Below are positions 52,498 to 63,873 of a stretch of 64,000 nt of DNA, in pieces. The notes under the pieces were generated by a model, which saw nothing but the letters and a program-made list of their open reading frames with translations, had not been told where the DNA came from and ran no database searches. Positions within the stretch are counted from its first letter, which is position 1. Each line of letters starts with the position of its first letter. The position numbers and the translations under genes are program-made. Source of the DNA: Diospyros lotus (Eukaryota; Streptophyta; Magnoliopsida; Ericales; Ebenaceae); contig NC_068352.1 of the NCBI RefSeq assembly GCF_014633365.1, forward strand, positions 26,321,310 through 26,385,309, in the 5' to 3' direction.

Positions 52498-55400
52498 ATG
52501 GCTTCCAACAATTTCCTAGGGACGGGTCCTCCAATGTTTATAGGAGAAAATTATCACATATGGGTGATAAAGATTAAGGCATACCTTAAGGCTTTGAATC
52601 TGTGGGATGCAGTGGAAGTAGGAGCAGATCCTTCGCCTTTGCCGCCTAATCCAACAATGGCTCAGATTAAGAATCATGAAGAACAGAAATCTAAACAGCC
52701 AAAGGCTCTCACATGCATTCATTCAGCACTGTCAAATGTTATCTTCACCAGAATAATGACATGTGAAAGTCTTAAGGAAGCATGGGAAAAGCTAAGATCA
52801 GAATTTGAAGGAAGTGACAGGGTAAGGGCTGTTAAACTCCTAACTTTAAAACGTGAATTTGAAATGCTAAGGATGAAAGAAGGTGAAACGATGAAAGATT
52901 ATTCTGCTAAGCTCATGGAGGTTGTAAATAAGATAAGGCTGTTTGGAGAGACCTATGAAGATAGTAAGGTGGTAGAAAAAATTCTTATCAGTCTACCATC
53001 AAGATTTGAGTCCAAGATTTCAGCCATTGAGGAATCTTATGATCTCAAGACTTTAACCATTACTGAGCTGATTAGTAAACTGTAAGCACAATAGCAGAGA
53101 ACAAGTATAAGGGAGGAAGAAGTATCTGAAGGGGCATTTCAAGCCAGGCATAAAGGGAAATAGCATGTTAAAGATTCAAAACAGCCTGCATCAAACAAGT
53201 GAGGTAAAGGAAAAGGTACTATGGGTTCCAAGGAATTTGGAAAAAATGTCAAGTTTCCACCGTGCAACACTTGTCAAATGACCAATCATCTGGAGAAGGA
53301 TTGTTGGTACAAAGGAAAACCTCAGATAGAATGCAGGTTTTGCAAAAAGCTTGGTCACATAGAAAGAAATTGTAGGGCTAAGCAAAGTCAATCTCAAGGT
53401 TAGTCCACACAAGAAGCAAATTTTATAGATGAGCAGGAGAATGAATCTGCTAGTTTGTTTATGGCTTTCCAAGAAACACAAAACTCCTATAAGCATACTT
53501 GGTTTATTGATAGTGGCTGCACTAGTCATATGTCCAAAGATGAGCAAATTTTTTCCAATTTAGATAGGTCTGTGAAGACAAGACTAAAGCTTGGAAATAG
53601 ACAGGTGGTTCAAGCAAAAGGAAAGGGTTCAGTGGCAGTAAACACTAAGCAAGGTACTAAATACATTCATGATGTGCTATTTATACCTTGTTTAGCTCAG
53701 AATTTATTAAGTGTAGCTCAAATGCTTACAAATGGGTACTCATTATCATTTAAAGGGAAATTCTGTTATATTTATGATCCTCATGATTACTTGATTGCTA
53801 AAGTGATTATGGTTGATAAGGCCTTTCCTTTAAACTTGAATGTTGTTGGTGATAGTGCTAATTTTGCAAAGATGGATGAATCTGTGGTATGGCACAGAAG
53901 GTATGGGCATTTTAATTTGGCTGCTTTGAAATATATGCAAGCAAATGACTTAACCAGGGACCTACCTAAAATCCAAGTGACTAGTGATGTGTGTGGTTCT
54001 TGTCAATTTGGAAAAATGCATAGACAAACATTTCCTGCTAGTGTAACATGGAGAGTTAAGGAGAAATTAGAGTTGGTGCACACTGATGTTTGTGGACCAA
54101 TGAGCACAGAATCATTAAGTCAAAACAAGTATTTTGTGCTCTTTATTGATGATTTCACTAGAATGACTTGGGTATATTTCTTGAGAAGCAAAGGGGATGT
54201 CTTTTCTGTGTTTAAGAAGTTCAAGACTATGGTTGAAACTCAAAGTGGATGCAAGTTGAAGACTTTGAGGTCTGATAATGGGAAGGAGTATACTTCTCAT
54301 GAATTTGAGAGGTTTTGTGCAGATTTGGGAGTTAGTCATCAACTAACAGTGAGCTACTCACCACAGCAAAATGGAGTTTCAGAGAGGAAGAACAGAACTG
54401 TTGTGGAAATGGCAAGGTGCATGATGGTGGAAAAGAATTTGCCTTTGAATTTTTGGGCAGAGGCTATTCATACAACAATGTATTTGCTCAACAGGCTACC
54501 TACTAGGTCAGTGGATGGGAAGACTCCAGTGGAAGCTTGGTCAGGGTTAAAACCAACAACTAAAGACTTGAGGACATTTGGTTTAATTTGATATGTCCAT
54601 GTGCCCTCTGCAAAGAGAAGCAAGCTAGATCAGAAGGCTGAAGTGGGAGTTTTCTTGGGCTATTCATCCATGTTAAAAGGCTACAGGATTTATAATATGC
54701 AAAGTCAAAAAGTTTATGTGAGCAGGGATGTGGTGATTGATGAGTCTTTACACTAGAATTGGGACAAAGGTCTTGCTGAAAAGGATAAAGTTTTCTTACA
54801 GAAAACTGAAGGGAAATCTGATTCACCACAACTTTCTATTTTGACTTTCAGAATGAATTCTGACACGGCTGTTGATTCCCCTCCTGACTCTCCTATTCTC
54901 AAGACAAAATCGTTGTCTAAGGTATATGAGAAATGCAATTATGCAGCCTTGGAGCCTTCCTCCTTTGCTGAAGCAGTAAAGTATGAAGAATAGAAATTGG
55001 CAATGCAGGAAGAGATTGATATGATAGAGAAAAATAATACTTGGCAGCTTGTGGACAGACCTGAAGCAAGAAATGTGATAGGGGTGAAGTGGATTTTCAG
55101 GACAAAGTTGAATCATGATGGCTCTATTTACAAGCACAAGGCTAGACTTGTTGTCAAGGGATATTCACAGTAAGCTGGTGTAGATTATGGTGACACGTTT
55201 GCACCAGTTGCAAGGCATGAAACTATAAGGTTGCTATTAGCTTTGGTTGCTAACTTGAAATGGGAAGTGTATCATTTGGATGTAAAGTCAGCATTCTTGA
55301 ATGGTGAGCTGCAGGAGGAGTTATTTGTTGAGCAACCAGAAGGGTTTCACATTTCAGGGATGGAGAACAAGGTTTACAAGTTACAAAAGGCTTTGTATGG

Positions 55401-56499
55401 CCTAAAACAAGCTCCTAGAGCTTGGTACAGCAAAGTAGATTCACACCTGCTGCATTGTGGTTTCACAAGAAGTGAAAATGAAGCTACACTCTATGTTAAA
55501 AGGTTTAAAACTGGAGAATTGTTAATCTTATCTATCTATGTTGATGATATGTTAGTAACTGGAAGTAATTCAAGGCTGATTGCTGAATTCAAGAAGGAAA
55601 TGGAAGCTGTATTCGAAATGTCAGACTTGGGGCTTATGACCTACTTTCTAGGGATGGAGATTAACCAATCATCAGCTGTCATCTTCATTTCCTAAAGAAA
55701 GTATGCACTTGATTTGTTGAAGAAGTTTAATATGGAAAGGTGTAAATCTGTTGCTACATCTCTGGCTCAAAATGGAAAGCTGTCAAAAGCAGAAAGGGGT
55801 GAAGATGTGGATCCTAGCCATTATAGAAGTTTGGTGGGAAGCCTCTTGTATTTAACTAGTTCAAGACCAGATATCATGTTTGCAGCAAGTGTGTTATCCA
55901 GGTATATGCAATCACCTGGTTAAGTTCATTTAGTGGCAGCTAAAAGAGTCCTAAGGTATGTCAAAGGAACTTATGATTCTGGAATTTAATATACAACAGC
56001 AGAAAATGGAAAGTTGCAAGGGTTTTCTGATAGTGGTTGGGCAAGATGCCTTGATGACATGAAAAGCACCACTGGTTATGTATTTTCTATGGGTTCAGGA
56101 GTTTTTTCATGGGTTTCAAGGAAGTAAAATGTTATTGCTCAGTCAACCGCAGAAGCAGAGTACATGGTTGTTACTGCTGTTGCTAACCAAGCCATTTGGT
56201 TAAGGAAGGTTTTAGCAGATTTGTTTCAAACTCAACATGAAGCTATTATCATCCAAGTTGACAATAAACCAGCCATTTCAATGACTAAAAATCCAGTGCA
56301 ACATGGTCGTACAAAGCACATAAATGTCAGGTTTCATGCCATCAGGCAAGCTGAAAAAGAAAGTGAAGTGCAGCTGATTCATTGCAGCTTAGAAAACCAA
56401 CTTGTAGACATTATGACTAAGTCACTTGCAGTTGGAAGGTTTGAATATTTAAGGGTCAAATTGGGAGTCTCCAAGAAAAATCATGAGGAGGAGTGTTGA
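52498..56499 (+). pseudogene. Copia gag-pol polyprotein, one frame with 13 internal stops
   Basis: All domains lie in a single frame. Gag (52498-53085) starts MASNNFLGTGPPMF. Two zinc knuckles (CNTCQMTNHLEKDC, CRFCKKLGHIERNC) lie at 53263-53385. The protease site DSGCTSH is near 53509. The pre-integrase region reads VWHRRYGHFN and CGSCQFGK. Integrase shows DVCGP, SDNGKEY and NGVSERKNR. RT has FLNGEL and the YVDDM active site near 55540. RNase H has STTGYVFSMGSG and AQSTAEAEY, and the frame ends in a TGA overlapping the 3' LTR. Internal stops fall at 53083, 53092, 53161, 53200, 53401, 54589, 54754, 54991, 55171, 55693, 55921, 55987 and 56125; no frameshift was found. Most stops stand where Gln or Trp is expected. 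Confidence 0.92.
56485..56493 (+). promoter_or_regulatory. Polypurine tract of the Copia element
   Basis: GAGGAGGAG immediately 5' of the 3' LTR. Confidence 0.7.
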
Positions 56500-56774
56500 A
56501 GTCAGATTTTTCTAGATACTCCTAAGTTATATTAGAATATTTGTAATGATATTTGGCTGTGGAGGGTTAGTAAAAGGAATGGATGTCCTTATTTTATGGA
56601 AAGTTTTTTGTAAGGGTTGTTAAAGGGAAAGTTGTAATAGGTATGGCCCCTCCTTAAATCATGGGATTATGTCTTTTGTGTATATATATCAGCAAGTATC
56701 AATGAGGCATTATTAAGTTCTGAAAATCAGGAAAGTGTGCTCCTTCCTTTCTATGCTATAATTCTAAAACTAAA
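56494..56774 (+). repeat. 3' LTR of the Copia element
   Basis: Its last bases are CTAAA where the 5' LTR has CTAACA, a one-base loss at the terminus, followed by the duplicated GATTG. Confidence 0.92.
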
Positions 56775-57042
56775 GATTGGAACATGACAGATTGGTCTGG
56801 TGGCTATGTTCGGAGAACAGAATTGGATTGTAGCAAAAGAGATGGATTTGTGAAATATAATGGCCTCAAGGTGCCAAACGCAGCAAATTCTTGGGTTAAT
56901 AAGAGCATAACACTTGAGCAATGCAAAAAGGCATGCTTGAAAAACTGTTCTTGTATGGATTATTCAAATTTAGACATAAGAAATGGAGGAAGTGGCTGCT
57001 TGATTTGGTTTGGTGACCTGGTTAACTTCAGAGATTTTGGCA

Positions 57043-58842
57043 AAAAAGGGGCAAGTATTGGCGGATTTCATTGTTGAGTTCACTGGGCCAATTGAAGACA
57101 AAGCTGAGAACTTAGAAAGACCATCTTGATAGCTATACGTGGACGGATCATCAAGCGAGTAGGGAGCTGGAGCTAGGGTCATGTTAATAAGTCCCGAGAG
57201 TCATAGGATCTTATGCACCTCGAGATTCAGTTTTCCAGCCACCAATAACAAAGCTGAGTACGAGGTTCTGTTGGCAGGATTTTGCTAGGCAAAAGAGGTA
57301 CGAGCTGAGGCCCTGGTAGTTTTCAACGATTCTCAGCTGGTTGTAAATCAGATACGGGGAGAATATTAGGCCAGGGGAACGAAAATGGTGGCATAGCTGC
57401 AGAAGGTACGCAAGCTCCTAGCTACTTTAAAAAAATATGAGATACGCCAGATTTCCTATTCTCAGAACTCTCATGCCAATGCATTGGCCCGACTAGCAAC
57501 TACCCGAGATGCGGAGTTCTTAGGAGCCATACCGGTAGAGTTCTTGGCTAACCCGAGCATAGAATAGCGAGCTGAAATGATATTGATTGATGTACCCCAA
57601 GACTCATGGATGAAACCCATACTGAATTATCTACAAAATGGGAAGTTGCCGAAAGACAAGTTGGACACACGCCGGTTGCAAGCTAGAGCAGCTCGCTATT
57701 GTATCCATGATGATAGACTATATAAGAGGGGGTTCTCAGCCCCGCTTCTGAGGTGCATCGATGGCACTGACTGTCAAATCGTGATGGAAGAGATTCATGC
57801 GGGCCACTGCGGTAATCATGCCGGGGCACTTTCATTGGCACAAAAGACACTTCGACAAGAGTTTTATTGGCCCACCATAAAACAAGATGTCGTAGATCTG
57901 GTCAAAAGATGCGATAAGTGCCAAAGATGTACCAAAGTCCCACGAGCTTCGCTGGCCTACTTACAAGAGATGAGCAGCCCATAGCCCTTTGCTCTCTAAG
58001 GCATGGATCTGATTGGGCCGCTTTCAACAACCTGCGGAGGGTGTAAGCACGCCATAGTGGTAGTTGATTACTTCACCAAGTGAGCAGAAGCTAAAGAGCT
58101 CGTGCAGATCTCCAGCTCGAAGGTACAATACTTTATATGGGATAATATTGTTTGCAGGTTCGGAGTCTCATGACAAATAATCACGGACAATGGAACCCAA
58201 TTCACTAGCGAGCAGTTCATTCAATTATGCGAATCGCTGGGGATCCATAAGAGTTTCACGGCCATGGACCACCCCCAAGCTAATGGACAGGTCGAGGCTG
58301 TCAACAAAATAATCAAACAACTCCTAAAGAACAAGCTGGAGGCCAGAAATAGGGCTCGGGTGGACGAACTGCAAACGGTACTTTGGGCCTATCGAACTAC
58401 AGCTCGGAGCACCACGGGGGAAACCCTATTCTCAATGGTGTATGGGTTCGAGGCTATGATCCCAGCAGAGGATGAGGTGACCAGCCATCAGAAGGCCACT
58501 TTCAATCCTAATGACAACGATGAACTGTTAGTTATGAGCCTAGACCTACTTAAGGAAGCGAGAGATACAACTTGCATAAGGGTCTCCATCTATCATCAAA
58601 AAGTGGCGTGGTATTACAACAGAAAGGTCTGGATCCGACAATACAATGTTGAGGACCTAGTATTGCGCCTAATACTGCCCGGAGCTCACAAAGTGAGTGA
58701 TGGCACACTAGGCCCTAACTAGGAAGGACCCTTTATCATCAAGGAAAACTTGGGAAATTGAGCATGTCATTTGGAAAATATGGATGGAGCTATTCTCCCG
58801 CGAGCTTGGAATGCAAAGCACCTCCATCCTTACTTCCAATGA
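57043..58842 (+). pseudogene. Gypsy pol 3' part: RNase H and integrase, with nonsense codons
   Basis: One frame throughout: KGQVLADFIVEFTGP and LYVDGSSSE (RNase H), then the integrase zinc-binding module (HAGHCGNHAGA ... CDKCQRC). The integrase core follows, with MDLIGP, TDNGTQF and HPQANGQVEAVNK, giving the D, D and E residues. The end reads KHLHPYFQ before a TGA at 58840. Stops interrupt it, for example just before LYVDG and at 57982, 57997 and 58081, mostly where Trp is conserved in the family. No frameshift was seen. The start is artificial, made by the deletion that fused it to the kinase gene. Confidence 0.88.
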
Positions 58843-58959
58843 ATGTAATTGTTCTGACCTATGCTCTAAATTTCTATTACAATTCATTTTCATAATTCTG
58901 ATTGGGATTTATGAATTTTCATGCATTATACTTTATTCGATTGAATATCTCTAAAATGA

Positions 58960-59750
58960 GGGGTTCATAAACTATGGTTTGCAAGATGGGGCCCAATATT
59001 CAACTTAGCCACCGTGCTATGGTTTGCGGCTTAACTAAGCATTCATCTTGGTCCCCCCTCAAGTCGTGGTTTGAGAGCTGAGAACCATTCATCTTGACTT
59101 AAATGTCATGGTTTGGCACCTACTGAGCAACCACTTCCATTATATAAGCGAAGGGTTCACCAACTGGAGTCCTTTCATCTTGACTCAAGTCATGGTCTGT
59201 GACTTACCTAGGTGTTCCCTATCTGCTCATTTAAAACTTGTAAAAGCCATGGTATGTTAGCTGGGGTCCGCCTATCATCCCCCTGGACATATAACTTGGC
59301 AATACAAGTTGGAGTTTCACTAGCTGAGGTCCTTTCATCTTGGTTCAAGCCATGGTCTGCGACCTTCCTAGGTGTTCACTCCCGATTTGTTAAAATTACG
59401 AGGAGCCACAGTATGTTAGCTGAGGTTGCAATGCGATCTACCTGAACATATATCTTGGCGAATTTTCTATTATGACCTATATGTTATTCCGTTAGGAGAT
59501 GTTAGCCGAGCTTCACCTTAATTTGCCAAAGTATGGTTGTTTGCGACCTACCGGACAAGCATCTTAATTGTCAATTATTATGTTCATCGATCACGAGCTG
59601 TTCAGCCGTGGCATATTAGTTGAGATCGCAAGATGATCTACCTAGACGTACATCTTGGAAAGGTTTTCAATATGATCCTATCAAGACGTGTTGTCTAAGG
59701 GTTGTCTCAATTTGCCTAAGTATGGCTGATCGCGCCTTATTGGACACGCA
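58960..59750. repeat. Degenerate tandem repeats (about 160-bp period) after Gypsy pol
   Basis: The cluster CTTTCATCTTG ... CAAGYCATGGTCTG ... TACCTAGGTGTTC ... GGTATGTTAGCTG recurs, clearest at about 59171 and 59331, with more eroded units before and after. Such repeats are common between pol and the 3' LTR of Tat/Ogre elements. Confidence 0.6.
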
Positions 59751-60127
59751 GTGATTGATGGTTATTACATCTATTATTGATGAACTATTTTAAGCTTGCT
59801 AAATTGAGAGCTAGGAATTCTCTAGGTCTATCGGGACTTAATATTCATTCTCAAGTTATATTCTTAAAGACTTCTCCCAAGTTATACTTTCAAGTTTATC
59901 CTAATATACAGAACCTTTCTGGAGCTCGTTTCAAGTTAAATCATGAAGATTGGTTCAAGTTGTATCGTGGAAGTTGTCTTAAGTTATCTTATTTAAACTT
60001 CAAGTTTGCTTGGCTTGAGTTCATAGCAAAATTAAAGAAAAAGACACGAGTTCAAAAATATCCAATTTCATTGATAAAAATGATTGTATTACAAAGTGAA
60101 AGAAAAATGAAAATGAGCCTAGCTAGG

Positions 60128-62406
60128 GGGAACGACAACTTCGACGGGCTAGACCTTGGCAGCTTCAACTGCCTGGACCTCGAATGGATCTAGCGGGGTG
60201 GAAGCCTCGGCGTCTTTAACAGCTTCAGTTGCATACTACTTCACCTCATCGACAGCCTCTCCACCAAAGAATGAGAAGTTCATCTCTAGATGGTTCAACC
60301 ATAAGGTGTAGAGGAACCCCGAGTAGGTGTCAGATACAACTTCTGCACATTCTTGAACTATTTGGGCTTCCACACCCTCCTTGATCTCGTTGATGGTTGC
60401 GTCCACCATCCGCTTGTAGTCCAGAGCACAAGCCTCGGCCAGCCTTAAATCGTCCCTGGCCTTTTGCAGCTCCCCCTTGATCTTATTCAGCTCGCCGATA
60501 AGTTTGGAGGTAGAAGTCTCCCATAAAGTCTTTTCTCGGTGAAGCTCTTCCTCGAAATCTTTGTTTCTTTGTTACGCATCTCGCAACTTTATTTCAAGAC
60601 CTTCAACCATCTTCCAAAGCTCAAAAAGCTGAGACTCCTTCTCTGCCTCGAGCTTCTTTATTTCGGCCTAGAGGGACACGTTCACCACCTCGAGCTGTCC
60701 CTCAAAATCCTACTGGTGCCCTTTAAGCTTCATGGCAGCAAGGGAGGTCTGTAAAACAAGAAGAGTCAGCTTGAGAAAAGGCAAAACTAAGAAATTAAGG
60801 AATGAAAGCGAAACTTACCACGAAGCTGTGGCGAGCGATGAAATCATAGAAGGCCACCCCTTTCATCCCCTCGTTATCCAGGGGCTTAGCACACGTGCCC
60901 AAGAGCGCGAGCATGTTATCTAAAAGGGCGCTGAAGTAAGTCCCTCTAGGTATGGCCTCAAGAGCGGCCTCTTTCTTAGGGACACAGGCCGTTTTACCCC
61001 TGTCATCCTCCCGCTGCTGCTGGTTTGGTCCTCTTTTCAACCCAGCAGCGGGAGCGTTCTAAGCCTCCCTGGTAACCTCCTCCTCGCAAGCTCGGCCGAA
61101 TCCGCGATCATGAGGAACAGGAGCCTGTTGCTCCTGTTGTGGTTGGGATCGTTGTTGTTATTGCGGCTATTGTTCTTATTACTGTTGGTGATGCTTTTAT
61201 TGCTGCTGGGGTTGTTGTTGAGGTCGTGGCTGTGTCTACGACTGTTCCGATCTCCCTTCCCACGAGCTGGAACCTATGGTCGAGGACGGAGCAACACCTG
61301 ATCTGGCCCAAAACTTTTTCGGCATGGTAAAGCTGAGGTTTACCATGTTTGCAGTCAGAATTTCTTCCCCTCTACTACTGCTCGTCTCAGGGACTTGGAA
61401 GGAGAAAGGAACGAGCTTTGAGCCTCGAACCCTGATGTGCTCTCCCTTTATGATCTCAGCGTTAAGAAGGGGCGCGAGCTCGTGCTCCCTAAGCAGCTCA
61501 TCTGACAACACAAGATCTTCTAAGCCTGATGCCGCAGTGACGAGAAGGTCAAGAACCTTGATCTCTTCGGTCGATAAGTTCGGCTTCCTGCTCCCAAAAT
61601 CTGTACAAATAGAATGAAGATGTCAAAAATGATAATGCAAAATGAAATGACCTATGCGAGCAATTATGCCCTTACCCAGGGTCAGTACGAAGCTAAAGCT
61701 TTTGAGCATTAGGAAAGAAGGGCAAGAAATGAAGAACCAACTGGACTTATAGTCGCTCACGTTGGATTTTCCCTTCGCCCTGCCCTGGGGAAGGATGGCT
61801 TTGTACGGTAAAGGACAATCTACCAAGTAGTACAACCTGTCCTTGGCATTCTTAAAGGAAAAGAGAAATTTGACTAATTTTGGTGACAAGGGCGGGAGTT
61901 TATTCCTAAGGAATAAAATGGTTAGGGAAATGAGTTGGGTGTATGAGTTCGGGGTTAGTTGAAAGGGTGCGAGCTTGAGCTTGTTCAGAAGGTTGAGGAG
62001 ATATGGGGCAGCGAAAAACCTAAACCCAGACTCGAGGTACTGGGGGCTAATGGTTACGAAGCCAGTCGAGGGATGTGTTGCATGGCAACTCGGAGAAGGG
62101 ATATACACCCGATAATCCTTCGGAAGACGGAACTCCCGGGTACAACTCCCCACCTTGTGGAACTTAGCCTTGGAAGGGGAGTTGTTTGAAGACCTCTCGC
62201 CCCTCACTTCCCGGAGCGACTTGTCCACTGATAGTTGGAACAGATTCTGAAGACGTCCCTGATGCGACCTCTTCAGCTCGCGAACTCACTCTCTTAGGAT
62301 TATGCATTTCTATCACAAGGCAATCTTCAGAGTTTGAGGTGTCGTGTTCCCCTATGGTATAGTTGCAACGCTTTTGACCCGAGTTCCCTTGAACTAAATC
62401 GGACAT
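60128..62406 (-). pseudogene. Antisense ORF of the Tat element (PF04195-like head plus coiled coil)
   Basis: On the minus strand, from the ATG at 62406: an acidic N-terminal stretch, then in an overlapping frame (62228-61623) a globular domain. It contains FRLPKDYRVYIPSP, FFAAPYLLNLLNKLKLAPFQ, LTPNSYTQLIS and LVKFLFSFKNAKDRLYYLVD. This resembles the plant 'putative gypsy type transposon' domain PF04195. A linker follows (61511-61236), and from about 60790 to 60130 a long coiled coil, including HREKTLWETSTSKLIGELNK. At least one frame change and several stops break it. Two decayed relatives lie at 7934-9886 and 15790-16557. The function is unknown; a minus-strand TATA box at 62905-62914 suggests it had its own promoter. 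Confidence 0.65.
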
Positions 62407-62904
62407 CTAAAAAGAAAGAGAAAACAGTTAGGCAGCAGCTCACGGACCGAACCTCGAAGAACTAAAAAACCCTATAGGTCATACGCTTTGTAACGGGGTG
62501 CCGCCTAAGGCGAAAGAGCTAAGACTACAAGCCCGATAACTCCACGGAAGGCTAATCCTAAGGTCGTTAAGCCCAAAGTCTTAGTAAGTACCCAACAAAC
62601 CGATTCAAATCGATGCACTAGAAAATAGAGGTAATACCGACAGAACCGAGAAGACCAAAAAACCATTGACGGCTAATCGACGATGAATGGCCTAATGAAA
62701 GAGGGAGACAAGGGGCACAAGAAACTTACCTATCACTGAATCTCCCGTCGATGCAAGAACTTGGAACAAGCTTCAGATAACAATGGGCGCCTGAAAGATT
62801 AAAGTCAGAAGAGCTTCATCAGAAACCTAGGGAGCGAAAGGAAGGCAAAAGCAAAGATGAAATTTCAAAGTAGCGTGAAGAGGGAAAAAGTAAGGCCCAT
62901 TTTC

Positions 62905-62914
62905 TATTTATATA
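62905..62914 (-). promoter_or_regulatory. TATA box for the antisense ORF
   Basis: Minus-strand TATATAAATA about 500 bp upstream of the antisense ATG at 62406. Confidence 0.4.
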
Positions 62915-63185
62915 TCCAGCTCGAGCGATCCCAGCCATTGGATTAAAATAGCTCATGGCATCCCCAGTATCCATCGGTTGTACTGCGGCTCGTGGGCCCC
63001 ATAACTATAATCATGCCTAGTAATAGGGGAATGTGCGCATTAAATGAGCCCTAGAAAAGACATGCAGCATGAAACGACGTGAATTGAAGTGATTAGGCAG
63101 AAGTCTGAAAGGTGGATTCATAGTTGTAATCGTTGGCACACATTAGCTCCCAGTACGAAGATCGCACTGCGAGTTGGGGGGCTTG

Positions 63186-63873
63186 TGTTATGGGTATTTC
63201 CCGCATCACTTCTTATTGGCTAGGCTTAACCCAGCAGGTCGGCCCAATCGCCTGAACCCCAATAGGCCCCAACTTCTCAAAACAAGGTCACACGTCGCTG
63301 AAACTCGAGCTCAGATCGCGGAACCAAGCCAGCTCCCAATAAGCTCCCAACAAGGCTTCTAGCGAGCTCTCAGCGATATACCCAACGAGCTCCTAGCGAT
63401 GCTTTTAGCTCGCTGGTCTAATCGTTCAACACGCTGGTCAAACTATTCAACTCGCATAGACAACAAAGCTGCTGAACAATTAGAGGCAAGGACCCACTCA
63501 CTTTATCTAAAGCAAGCCAGATCCCTCGTAATGAGGAACTCACTCCCGGTTTTATGCAGATGATAAGGACAACTTATCCCGCATAATATCATCTTTATAC
63601 TTTTAAACTTTATGCAATTATAAAGACCCCTCACTTTAAATAAGGGTCAAGAGTATCATTGTAGGGGAGGATAACAAGAATAATCGCATATTGTTACTCT
63701 ATCGGAATACCCAGAGAACAGTCGTGGAGTAGGCATCATTTAGGCCGAACCACCTAAAATTCCCCTACATACCATTTATCTTTGCTTTTACTTGGTTCTT
63801 CCTCTTTGTGTTTGGGCTCATTTTTCTCATTGTGGGCTTACGAATCATGATCGACTGATTCCAAACGTCGATA
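63186..63873 (+). mobile_element. 3' LTR of the Tat element
   Basis: Preceded by the purine tract GAGTTGGGGGGCTTG. It starts TGTTATGGG and runs to about 63873, where duplicated host flank begins (GGATGAAAAGG, shared with 40557). The exact 3' terminus lacks an obvious CA and may be eroded. Confidence 0.65.

Larger units (their letters stand above)
52126..56774 (+). mobile_element. Full-length Copia retrotransposon inserted in the copy-2 kinase exon 1
   Basis: LTRs 52126-52407 (282 bp) and 56494-56774 (281 bp) begin TGTTGAAGTCAG and end CTAAMA. The flanking duplication is GATTG (52121-52125 and 56775-56779). By eye the LTRs differ at about 15 of 282 positions. A primer-binding site TGGTATTAGAGC follows the 5' LTR, and GAGGAGGAG precedes the 3' LTR. 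One long polyprotein frame fills the interior in the order gag, protease, integrase, reverse transcriptase, RNase H, the Copia order. It is a structurally complete but coding-dead copy. Confidence 0.95.
51170..57041 (+). pseudogene. G-type lectin receptor kinase duplicate, split and lacking the kinase
   Basis: The first part (51170-52125) reads as copy 1 from the signal peptide through the B-lectin and S-locus glycoprotein domains to NPRDW. There a Copia element (52126-56774) interrupts the codon; GATTG is duplicated on both sides. Coding sequence resumes at 56775 (WNMTDWSGG) through the PAN/apple segment [14 protein letters not shown] to FRDFG at about 57041. It then runs directly into Gypsy pol DNA, 22 bp before the point where copy 1 ends exon 1. 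Exons 2-7 (TM and kinase) are gone. The second part has changes such as GGC to GGY before VRRTE, consistent with relaxed selection. Only a truncated secreted lectin-type fragment could be made. Confidence 0.88.
57042..63873 (+). mobile_element. Tat-lineage Gypsy element, 5' half deleted
   Basis: The layout is RNase H and integrase on the plus strand (57043-58842), degenerate tandem repeats (about 58960-59750), an antisense ORF (60128-62406) and the 3' LTR (63186 to about 63873). Tandem repeats and an antisense ORF between pol and the 3' LTR are characteristic of the Tat clade. The 5' LTR, gag, protease and RT are missing; the left edge is fused to the broken lectin-kinase exon at 57041/57042 without any LTR end. 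The right edge meets sequence that in copy 1 lies downstream of the kinase gene. Confidence 0.8.

Noticed and set aside
61110..61330. Leu- and Val-rich plus-strand frames
   Set aside because: Produced by a (TTG)n-like repeat in the linker of the antisense ORF; no independent evidence of coding.
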